The notes beneath the pieces are model-generated. The model did no database searches, had not been told where the DNA came from, and worked only from the letters and a program-made list of their open reading frames with translations. Below are positions 7,629 through 12,753 of a DNA stretch of 12,753 nucleotides, piece after piece. Each line of letters opens with the position of its first letter. The stretch's first letter is position 1. Location: contig JAFPXU010000160.1 in assembly GCA_017394605.1 (NCBI GenBank), forward strand, positions 1-12,753, in the 5' to 3' direction. Both the position numbers and the translations under genes were made by a program. The DNA is from Clostridia bacterium. GTDB taxonomy: Bacteria > Bacillota_A > Clostridia > Christensenellales > CAG-138.

Positions 7629-8255
7629 ATGGCTAGATATACTGGTTCCGTATGCAGACAATGCCGTAGAGAGGGCGCTAAGCTGTTCCTCAAGGGCGAC
7701 CGCTGCTTTACAGAAAAATGCGCAATCGCAAAGCGTAAAACCCCGCCGGGAATGCACGGCCAGGGACGCAGAAAACAGTCCGAATACGGGATTCAGCTTC
7801 GTGAGAAGCAGAAAGTCCGCCGCGCGTACGGCATTCTGGAATCCCAGTTCAGGAAATATTACGAAGTCGCGAGCAATATGCGCGGCGTTACCGGTGAGAA
7901 CATGCTTTCTCTCATCGAGCGTCGTCTTGACAACGTTGCTTACCGTCTGAATTTCGGTGATTCCAGACCGATGGCCCGCCAGATGGTCACACATGGCCAT
8001 GTCAGCGTTAACGGCAAGAAGGTCGACATCGCTTCCTATCAGGTCAGCGTAGGCGACGTGATCGCGATTCGTGAAAAATCCCGCGATCTCGAGTTCTTCA
8101 AGACCCTCAAGGAGCAGGGCGCAAGCAGAACGATTCCGAAGTGGCTTGAGTTCGACGCGGATACACTTACCGGAAAAGTCGTTGCTCTTCCGCAGCGTGA
8201 CGATATCGATCTGACGATCGAAGAGCACCTGATCGTTGAGTTCTACTCCAGATAA
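7629..8255 (+). CDS. rpsD: 30S ribosomal protein S4, zinc (C+) form
   Basis: S4 nucleates assembly of the 5' domain of 16S rRNA and, with S5, controls decoding fidelity. In several bacteria it represses its own operon through the mRNA leader. The protein has 208 residues. An N-terminal four-cysteine zinc knuckle is visible as C9-X2-C12 and C26-X4-C31. The S4 RNA-binding domain lies in the C-terminal half, including [20 protein letters not shown] (about residues 98-117) and [21 protein letters not shown] at 7612-7620 overlaps the rpsK stop. Its place between rpsK and rpoA matches Clostridia and E. coli but not Bacillus, where rpsD stands alone. Confidence 0.98.
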   Translation: MARYTGSVCRQCRREGAKLFLKGDRCFTEKCAIAKRKTPPGMHGQGRRKQSEYGIQLREKQKVRRAYGILESQFRKYYEVASNMRGVTGENMLSLIERRLDNVAYRLNFGDSRPMARQMVTHGHVSVNGKKVDIASYQVSVGDVIAIREKSRDLEFFKTLKEQGASRTIPKWLEFDADTLTGKVVALPQRDDIDLTIEEHLIVEFYSR

Positions 8256-8308
8256 TCTCTGAAGGCGAATGCCTTTGGAATACGACCAAAACGAAGGAGG
8301 GTAAACCA

Positions 8309-9250
8309 TTGCTAGAATTTGAAAAGCCCAAACTCGAATGCGTGGAATCTTCGGACCGCTACGGCAAATTTGTCGTAGAGCCTTTGGAGCGCGGATTTGG
8401 TACCACACTCGGCAATTCCATGCGCCGGGTACTCATTTCAAGCCTTCCCGGTGTGGCTGTTACTTCCGTTCAGATCGACGGTGTTCTTCATGAGTTCTCA
8501 ACCATCGAGGGCGTAAAGGAAGACGTTACGGAGATCATTCTGAACCTGAAGGAACTGTGCTGCAAACTTCACTGTGATGAGCCGAAAAAGATCGTGGTCG
8601 ATGCCGTCGGTCCTTGCGAAGTCACTGCTGACGATATCATTGCCGACTCCGATGTCGAGATCATCAATCCCGAGCTGCATATCGCGACTCTGGATTCCGA
8701 CGCACGTCTCCACATGGAGATCATGCTTGAGCATGGCCGCGGATATGTTTCTGTTGAAAAGAACAAGAAACCCGACATGCCGATCGGTCAGATCGCGATC
8801 GATTCCATCTTCACGCCAATCACGAAGGTCAATTTCACCGTCGAGAACACGCGTGTCGGACAGATCACGGACTATGACAAGCTCACGCTCGAGATCTGGA
8901 CAGACGGTACGATCGATCCGGACGAAGCCGCTTCTCTCGCGGCCAGGATTCTGACAGAGCACCTGTCTCTGTTCATTAATCTCACGGATTTTGTGCAGAA
9001 CGGTGATCTTCTGATCGAGAAGGAAGAAAGCAAGAAAGAAAAGATCCTTGAGATGAACATCGAAGATCTGGATCTTTCGGTCCGTTCCTATAACTGCCTC
9101 AAGCGTGCCGGAATCAACACGGTTGAGGAGCTCGTCCAGAAGGATGAGGAAGAAATGATGAAAGTACGGAATCTCGGACGCAAGTCTCTGGAGGAAGTAC
9201 AGCAGAAACTGAGTGCGCTCGGACTTTCATTGCGCACAAAAGAGGATTGA
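8309..9250 (+). CDS. rpoA: RNA polymerase alpha subunit (TTG start)
   Basis: Alpha dimerises to start core RNA polymerase assembly; its C-terminal domain contacts UP-element DNA and activators. The protein has 313 residues, close to the usual 314. The N-terminal assembly domain spans about 1-230, with [20 protein letters not shown] at 21-40. A linker rich in Lys and Glu (about 236-246) leads to the C-terminal domain, with [11 protein letters not shown] at 259-269, where R259 should match the DNA-contacting R265 of E. coli, and NLGRKSLEE at 288-296. The family N-terminus (LEFEKPKLE) requires the TTG at 8309, which stands 7 bases after AAGGAGGG at 8294-8301; no ATG is available there. The 53-base gap from rpsD has only a small 5-bp inverted repeat (8262-8275). 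Confidence 0.97.
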   Translation: MLEFEKPKLECVESSDRYGKFVVEPLERGFGTTLGNSMRRVLISSLPGVAVTSVQIDGVLHEFSTIEGVKEDVTEIILNLKELCCKLHCDEPKKIVVDAVGPCEVTADDIIADSDVEIINPELHIATLDSDARLHMEIMLEHGRGYVSVEKNKKPDMPIGQIAIDSIFTPITKVNFTVENTRVGQITDYDKLTLEIWTDGTIDPDEAASLAARILTEHLSLFINLTDFVQNGDLLIEKEESKKEKILEMNIEDLDLSVRSYNCLKRAGINTVEELVQKDEEEMMKVRNLGRKSLEEVQQKLSALGLSLRTKED

Positions 9251-9263
9251 GGAGGATTGACAC

Positions 9264-9770
9264 ATGGCAAACCGTAAACTTGGCAGAAGTGTTGATCAGA
9301 GAGCCGCGATCCTGCGTAACCTTACAACCGCTTTGATCTGGAACGGCAAGATCGTGACCACCGAAGCGCGCGCAAAGGAAGTTCGCTCGATTGCTGAAAA
9401 ACTGATTACGCTCGCAGTTAAGGAATATAAGAACACCGAGACCGTTGAGAAAGAAAGCCGCAACGAAAAGTCGCAGGTTGTGACGGTCGAGAAGAACGTC
9501 GACAAGCCGTCCAAACTGGCAGCACGCCGTCAGATCATGTCTTATCTCTATGACATTCCCGAGCAGAAGGCGAAGGATGAGAACAAGGCTGAATACAAGA
9601 AACGTACTGCGGAACGCACGCATCCCGTCGTTGAGAAACTCTTTCAGGATATCGCTCCGAGAGTTGACAAACGGATCGAGGAAGGCAAGAAAGGCGGTTA
9701 CACCCGTATGTACAAGCTGGGCGCCCGCCGCGGAGACGCAGCAGAGATGGTCGTTCTCGAGATCATCTGA
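9264..9770 (+). CDS. rplQ: 50S ribosomal protein L17, enlarged form
   Basis: L17 lies near the peptide exit tunnel of the large subunit. The family start ([20 protein letters not shown]) and end ([20 protein letters not shown]) are clear, but the protein has 168 residues against a common 112-130. The extra residues fall in two places relative to the usual sequence: about residues 54-83 (between the LITLAVKE helix and KLAARRQ) and about 98-121 (between YLYDI and VVEKLF). Both are rich in Lys and Glu, and about five more residues precede GGYTR. Enlarged L17 is known to me from some Clostridia such as Lachnospiraceae. The reading frame is intact with normal codon use, so this is not a frameshift. 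GGAGG at 9251-9255 follows the rpoA stop. Confidence 0.96.
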   Translation: MANRKLGRSVDQRAAILRNLTTALIWNGKIVTTEARAKEVRSIAEKLITLAVKEYKNTETVEKESRNEKSQVVTVEKNVDKPSKLAARRQIMSYLYDIPEQKAKDENKAEYKKRTAERTHPVVEKLFQDIAPRVDKRIEEGKKGGYTRMYKLGARRGDAAEMVVLEII

Positions 9771-9782
9771 ACGGAAACATGA

Positions 9783-9806
9783 CAGGCAGCTTTTCATGGC
9801 TGCCTG
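9783..9806 (+). terminator. Hairpin after rplQ, candidate terminator
   Basis: Arms CAGGCAGC (9783-9790) and GCTGCCTG (9799-9806) pair perfectly over 8 bases around an 8-base loop, 12 bases past the rplQ stop. The following sequence, ATTCATTCAATTT, is only partly T-rich, so this alone would be a moderate terminator. It may act together with the next hairpin or as an RNA-stabilising 3' end. Confidence 0.6.
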
Positions 9807-9816
9807 ATTCATTCAA

Positions 9817-9845
9817 TTTACTTGCTTTGACTATAGTGCTATAAT
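9817..9845 (+). promoter_or_regulatory. Candidate sigma-A promoter for the lipoprotein-murI genes
   Basis: A perfect TATAAT at 9840-9845 is preceded by TG one base upstream (extended -10, TGC-TATAAT). TTTACT at 9817-9822, 17 bases upstream, matches four of six consensus positions for -35. It lies 35 bases before the TTG start of the next gene. The -10 sits inside the palindrome at 9824-9854, so an operator role or a chance match within a terminator stem are both possible. Confidence 0.45.
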
Positions 9846-9863
9846 AGTCAAAGCTTATTTTTT
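9824..9863 (+). terminator. 11-bp palindrome with T-rich tail, intrinsic terminator
   Basis: Arms GCTTTGACTAT (9824-9834) and ATAGTCAAAGC (9844-9854) are perfect reverse complements around nine bases. They are followed at once by TTATTTTTT (9855-9863). This is the shape of an intrinsic terminator, although the stem is AT-rich. It would end transcription of the long ribosomal unit. Because the -10-like TATAAT overlaps the loop and right arm, the same bases could instead be an operator-promoter. Confidence 0.6.
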
Positions 9864-9880
9864 GCGTAAGGATTCGAACA

Positions 9881-11344
9881 TTGCTGAGATTGCGCGGACA
9901 AAAGAATTTTATTGTGCTGACGGCGCTGCTTACGATCATTTTCTGCCTGTGCGCAGGAGCGTGCCGCTCTGCTTCGCATCCGGCCGTGACTCCGGACGAA
10001 AACGGTGTTTTATCCGTTTCCGCGGATGAGAGCCTGCCGGACCTTGAAGAACTGCGGTCCTATGATTCGATGGCTTCTTTCGATTTCGGCACACGGGAAC
10101 CTGATCCTGACTATCTCAGGGGGCTCAGAACAATGTTTCCGGACTGCGACATCCGTTTTGAGATGCAGATCGGCGGAAAGAAATACAGCGCGGATACCGT
10201 TTCTATTGTATCTTCTGCGCTGACCGCTGAGGATGTGAAAAAACTGTCCGCCCTGAACAAACTGCAGACCGTAGACGCCAGAGGTAGCACATGCGTCGAG
10301 GAACTGAAGCTTTTTGCTTCGGAACACCCCGAATGCGTCGTCTGCTATTCGGAAACGGTTTTCGGTGAAGAGGTATCAAACCTGGATACGTATCTGGATC
10401 TTTCGGATAAACGTGTCCGTATTGACCAGCTGAAGTCCGTCCTGGATGATCATCCGAATCTGACCGACGTCAATCTCATCGGCTGTTCCCTCGATAACAG
10501 CGAGAAATATGATCTTCACGCTTCCTATCCGGGTATCACTTTTTACTGGAACATCTATTTCGGCGACGGCACTTTCAGAAGCACGGATACAAAGCTCGAT
10601 TTCACGAGACTGTATTTCAGCGGCATTGACGATCTGATCCAGCTGGTCGGATGTTTTATGCATCCGGAATATGTGGATCTCTCCACGCACGGATATGAGA
10701 ACGCACAGATGGAGGCGGTCTGCAGTCAGTTCCCGGACACGCTGTTTGTATGGATGGTCCGGATCTCTACTATTGGCGTCCGTACGGATGTGGAAGTATT
10801 TGACGGAACCGGCCTGAAGAACAAGCTGAAGAGTTCTCAGCTTCGAAATCTGAAGTATTGCAGGCGCTTAAAAGCCATCGACCTGACAGGTCAGCAGATT
10901 ACGGATTTGGATTTTCTTTCCGATCTGCCTGATGTCCGCGTACTTTTTCTTGCAAACAATTCGATTACGGATCTGTCTCCGTTATCCGGCTTGCAGAATC
11001 TTCAGTATGCCGCGCTCTACAATAACGCTATCCAGGATATTTCCGCGTTGTCCGGTCTCCGGAATCTGAAAGATCTCAATCTGACCGGCAACAAGATAGA
11101 CGATATGTCTCCGCTTGCGTCTTGTCCCGCACTGCAGTATGTGCATCTTTCCAAGAATCCTTGCTCGGAAAATGCCGGACAGCAGGATGTTCTGAAAACG
11201 TCTCTCCCGGACACGTTGTTTGTGTTCGATGAGACAAGCCCGACCCGTGGATGGAAAAACCTCGAACACACGCTCATTGCGAACCGTACGATCGTATCTA
11301 GGCATTATTATGACCTTGATCAGGGCGTTATAAGTATCGATTGA
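9881..11344 (+). CDS. Predicted lipoprotein with leucine-rich repeats
   Basis: This 487-residue protein begins with a basic start (MLRLRGQKNF), a hydrophobic stretch (11-25) and a possible lipobox ending at C28 (AGAC), so it is probably exported and lipid-anchored; a plain signal peptide is the alternative. Residues 330-429 hold four 22-residue leucine-rich repeats plus a partial fifth, of the internalin-like pattern, with Leu, Asn and Ile at regular positions (for example ITDLSPLSGLQN). Upstream, about 86-349, four weaker units of 63-68 residues each open with a Pro-containing turn and an aromatic strand (FPDCDIRFEM, HPECVVCYSE, YPGITFYWNI, FPDTLFVWMV). The TTG start is supported by AAGGAT (9868-9873) and the signal-like N-terminus; the next Met is residue 64. 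murI follows 10 bases later, so they are likely cotranscribed. Ligand and role are unknown; a surface binding role is inferred. Confidence 0.8.
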   Translation: MLRLRGQKNFIVLTALLTIIFCLCAGACRSASHPAVTPDENGVLSVSADESLPDLEELRSYDSMASFDFGTREPDPDYLRGLRTMFPDCDIRFEMQIGGKKYSADTVSIVSSALTAEDVKKLSALNKLQTVDARGSTCVEELKLFASEHPECVVCYSETVFGEEVSNLDTYLDLSDKRVRIDQLKSVLDDHPNLTDVNLIGCSLDNSEKYDLHASYPGITFYWNIYFGDGTFRSTDTKLDFTRLYFSGIDDLIQLVGCFMHPEYVDLSTHGYENAQMEAVCSQFPDTLFVWMVRISTIGVRTDVEVFDGTGLKNKLKSSQLRNLKYCRRLKAIDLTGQQITDLDFLSDLPDVRVLFLANNSITDLSPLSGLQNLQYAALYNNAIQDISALSGLRNLKDLNLTGNKIDDMSPLASCPALQYVHLSKNPCSENAGQQDVLKTSLPDTLFVFDETSPTRGWKNLEHTLIANRTIVSRHYYDLDQGVISID

Positions 11345-11354
11345 AAGGCTTTTT

Positions 11355-12170
11355 ATGGATAACAGACCCATCGGTGTATTTGATTCCGGAATGGGAGGTC
11401 TGACGGCGCTCAGACAACTTGTCAGACTCCTTCCGAACGAAAACATCATCTATTTCGGCGATACGGGCAGAGTTCCGTACGGCGCCAGATCGTCCGATAC
11501 GATCATTAAATATGCCAGGCAGGACATGTCTTTTCTGATGGAATTCGATCCGAAAGCGATCCTGATCGCCTGTGGTACCGTTTCCACGACCGCGCTTCCC
11601 GTTCTGATGCGGGAATACGATCTGCCCGTCTACGGCGTCGTCGAGCCCGCTGTTACGGCTGCGCTCAGAGCGACGAAGAATAACAGGATCGGCATTATCG
11701 GAACTAAAGCGACCGTCCGGAGCGGTTCCTATGCGGAAATGATTCGCTATCTTAACCGGGATATAGAGGTCTTCACGAAAGCCTGCCCGCTGTTTGTTCC
11801 ACTTGTGGAAGACGGAAGGGTACAGCCTGATGATCCCGTTCTGAAATATCTGATAGATGAATACCTGTCCGAAATGGTCGACGCGAACGTGGATACGGTC
11901 ATACTCGGTTGCACGCATTATCCGCTGCTTTCCGACGCGATCGCAGCCTATCTCGGAAGCGGGGTCAAGCTGATTGATACGGGTCTCGAGTCGTCGCTTG
12001 CGCTTCGCGAGCACCTTCAGAAGCGCGAGCTTCTTTCCGGAAGGACTGGGAACGGAAGCATTTCCTATTACGTATCCGACAGCGCGGCTGATTTCAAGTC
12101 GCTCGCGTCCGTTTTCCTCGGTTCCGAGATCGTGCAGGACGTGCACAGAGTGGATATTGACAAATACTGA
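11355..12170 (+). CDS. murI: Glutamate racemase
   Basis: MurI interconverts L- and D-glutamate, supplying the D-Glu of peptidoglycan. The protein has 271 residues, a normal length. The N-terminal GVFDSGMGGLTAL (7-19) carries the active-site D10-S11, and FGDTGRVPYG (34-43) is conserved. The two catalytic cysteines are C73 (IACGTVS) and C186 (GCTHYPLL), the latter with T187 and H188. The residue after C73 is Gly, where most MurI proteins have Asn (ACNT), an active-site change worth noting. The second half has the expected VEDGRV-like segment with E152. The ribosome binding site is weak (AAAGG at 11344-11348, right at the previous stop), suggesting coupling to the lipoprotein gene. Aspartate racemase is less likely given the GCTHYP motif and length. 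Confidence 0.95.
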   Translation: MDNRPIGVFDSGMGGLTALRQLVRLLPNENIIYFGDTGRVPYGARSSDTIIKYARQDMSFLMEFDPKAILIACGTVSTTALPVLMREYDLPVYGVVEPAVTAALRATKNNRIGIIGTKATVRSGSYAEMIRYLNRDIEVFTKACPLFVPLVEDGRVQPDDPVLKYLIDEYLSEMVDANVDTVILGCTHYPLLSDAIAAYLGSGVKLIDTGLESSLALREHLQKRELLSGRTGNGSISYYVSDSAADFKSLASVFLGSEIVQDVHRVDIDKY

Positions 12171-12180
12171 TTTCATTGTG

Positions 12181-12213
12181 AAAACACGGTTACTGTTGGC
12201 CGTGTTTTATCTT
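12181..12213 (+). terminator. Intrinsic terminator after murI
   Basis: Arms AAAACACGG (12181-12189) and CCGTGTTTT (12200-12208) pair perfectly over 9 bases around a 10-base loop, followed by ATCTT. It lies 10 bases after the murI stop. The A-run on the left arm means it could also terminate transcription coming from the other strand. It separates murI from the next gene. Confidence 0.75.
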
Positions 12214-12243
12214 TACCGGATTACAATTACTTCGGAGGCATGA

Positions 12244-12576
12244 ATGGCAAAGGATGATTATCACGTAATCGTGTTCAGGACACTCAAGTATCTGTATCAT
12301 CAGCTGAAGGACGGACTTCCACCTGATCCGGAGATGCTCATGCCGGACAGCAAGATTTTCGAAATCAACGAATACTACTGGAAGTACGTACTGCGGAGCA
12401 TGCTGGAAGAGGACCTGATCCGCGGCTTAACGATAAAGGACGATGGATCCGGTCCGGAACTGTCCGAGGAAATGCTCAAGGATATTCAGATCACGCCGAA
12501 AGGAATCGAATATCTTAACGACAACAGGATGGGGCAGAGAGTCGATCAGCTGATCAGGGGCGTTATTAAAATATAA
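12244..12576 (+). CDS. YjcQ-family protein
   Basis: This 110-residue protein resembles the YjcQ family (small proteins named after B. subtilis YjcQ, found in Firmicutes chromosomes and in prophages). Recognisable parts are the start MAKDDYHVIVFRTLKYLY, the central PDSKIFEINEYYWKYVLRSM (about residues 34-53) and the C-terminal ITPKGIEYL (about 82-90). The spacing of helices plus an ITPKG-type beta-wing resembles a winged-helix fold, which would suggest DNA binding, but that is inference. GGAGG at 12234-12238 stands 5 bases before the ATG; an ATG at 12240 is followed at once by a stop. It is isolated between a terminator and a structured 3' region. I see no clear promoter in the 73-base gap upstream. 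Its cellular function is not known to me. Confidence 0.82.
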   Translation: MAKDDYHVIVFRTLKYLYHQLKDGLPPDPEMLMPDSKIFEINEYYWKYVLRSMLEEDLIRGLTIKDDGSGPELSEEMLKDIQITPKGIEYLNDNRMGQRVDQLIRGVIKI

Positions 12577-12614
12577 CGCTGTATGCAAAAGATAAAGTCT
12601 CTATAAACAAAGAA

Positions 12615-12662
12615 GGGGCTGTCTCAAAAGCTACCAAAAAGAGCATTTGAGGCAGCTCTTTT
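12615..12662 (+). repeat. Overlapping hairpins with insertion-sequence-like end
   Basis: Arms 12616-12631 and 12643-12658 are reverse complements at 13 of 16 positions, with an 11-base loop. A second stem, AAAAGAGC (12637-12644) with GCTCTTTT (12655-12662), uses part of the same bases, so the two cannot form together. The second ends in T4-C-A-T3, like an intrinsic terminator for the YjcQ gene. The left end GGGGCTGTCTCAAAA (12615-12629) resembles terminal inverted repeats I associate with some IS1182-like elements. It may be a terminator, a mobile-element end, or both. Confidence 0.5.
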
Positions 12663-12753
12663 CATTTGTCCCCAAGTTCAGGAATAATTCAACTGTATTG
12701 GTTTTGCCCGGAAAGAATTGATCATTCAAGTCTGGCCAATTTTCGGGTACAGC
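12631..12753 (-). mobile_element. Possible edge of an insertion sequence, cut by window end
   Basis: Starting at the insertion-sequence-like repeat near 12615, the sequence to the window end contains no + strand gene. On the minus strand one frame stays open for 40 codons from the window edge to a TAG at 12631-12633, right beside the repeat. I do not recognise the peptide, and 40 open codons can occur by chance. It would fit the C-terminal end of a transposase or an element's non-coding end, but nothing here proves it. Confidence 0.2.

Noticed and set aside
8262..8275. Small inverted repeat AAGGC-GAAT-GCCTT between rpsD and rpoA as a terminator
   Set aside because: Only 5 base pairs and no T-run; it would also cut rpoA off from its operon. 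At most a minor RNA feature.
7368..8408. 346-codon minus-strand frame across rpsK, rpsD and rpoA
   Set aside because: Antisense to three certain genes and without family resemblance.
11328..12176. 282-codon minus-strand frame opposite murI
   Set aside because: Exact shadow of a clear glutamate racemase gene; the translation shows no family features.
1..12753. CRISPR arrays, tRNA or rRNA genes, toxin-antitoxin pairs, phage defence genes
   Set aside because: No direct repeat array, tRNA cloverleaf, rRNA sequence or defence-type protein was seen while reading the window; the bulk is a conserved housekeeping operon.

Overview
This window is the distal two thirds of a bacterial ribosomal-protein superoperon (spc and alpha segments), followed by a short, less conserved tail. 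All genes read on the + strand. The order rplE-rpsN-rpsH-rplF-rplR-rpsE-rpmD-rplO-secY-adk-map-(KOW protein)-infA-rpmJ-rpsM-rpsK-rpsD-rpoA-rplQ, the four-cysteine (zinc) forms of S14 and S4, the zinc L36, the zinc-lid adenylate kinase and the small KOW protein between map and infA all point to the Firmicutes. Having rpsD inside the rpsK-rpoA interval, rather than elsewhere as in Bacillus, and carrying an enlarged L17 both favour Clostridia. An uncultured or gut-type Clostridia lineage is a reasonable guess, but the family cannot be fixed from the sequence alone.

Layout. Bases 7-3393 hold eight ribosomal proteins (L5, S14, S8, L6, L18, S5, L30, L15), mostly 9-47 bases apart, nearly all with a strong AAGGAG-type ribosome binding site, often overlapping the previous stop codon. 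Bases 3393-6352 hold secY, adk, map and the KOW protein. They are tightly coupled: rplO/secY overlap by 1 base, adk/map and map/KOW by 4. Bases 6354-6720 hold infA (TTG start) and rpmJ. A 107-base gap with a two-part hairpin (6733-6776) precedes the alpha segment rpsM-rpsK-rpsD-rpoA-rplQ (6828-9770), in which rpoA also starts with TTG.

After rplQ there are two consecutive hairpins, the second with a T-rich tail and an embedded promoter-like sequence. These appear to end the ribosomal transcription unit and may start a new one. The tail holds a predicted lipoprotein with leucine-rich repeats and four longer degenerate repeats (9881-11344), glutamate racemase murI (11355-12170), a symmetrical terminator, and a small YjcQ-family protein (12244-12576). 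The last 177 bases contain two mutually exclusive hairpins. The first of them begins with a sequence resembling the terminal repeat of some insertion sequences.

How it fits together: the first 9.8 kb supplies ribosome subunits, membrane protein insertion (SecY), removal of the initiator methionine (Map), nucleotide balance (Adk), initiation (IF-1) and the RNA polymerase alpha subunit, so protein synthesis, export and transcription are co-expressed. The tail is envelope-related (lipoprotein, peptidoglycan D-glutamate supply). I do not see a complete new biological system. The points most worth checking are the rpmJ-rpsM leader, the dual-purpose palindrome after rplQ, the repeat architecture of the lipoprotein, the Gly in place of Asn in the MurI active site, and the structured end of the window.
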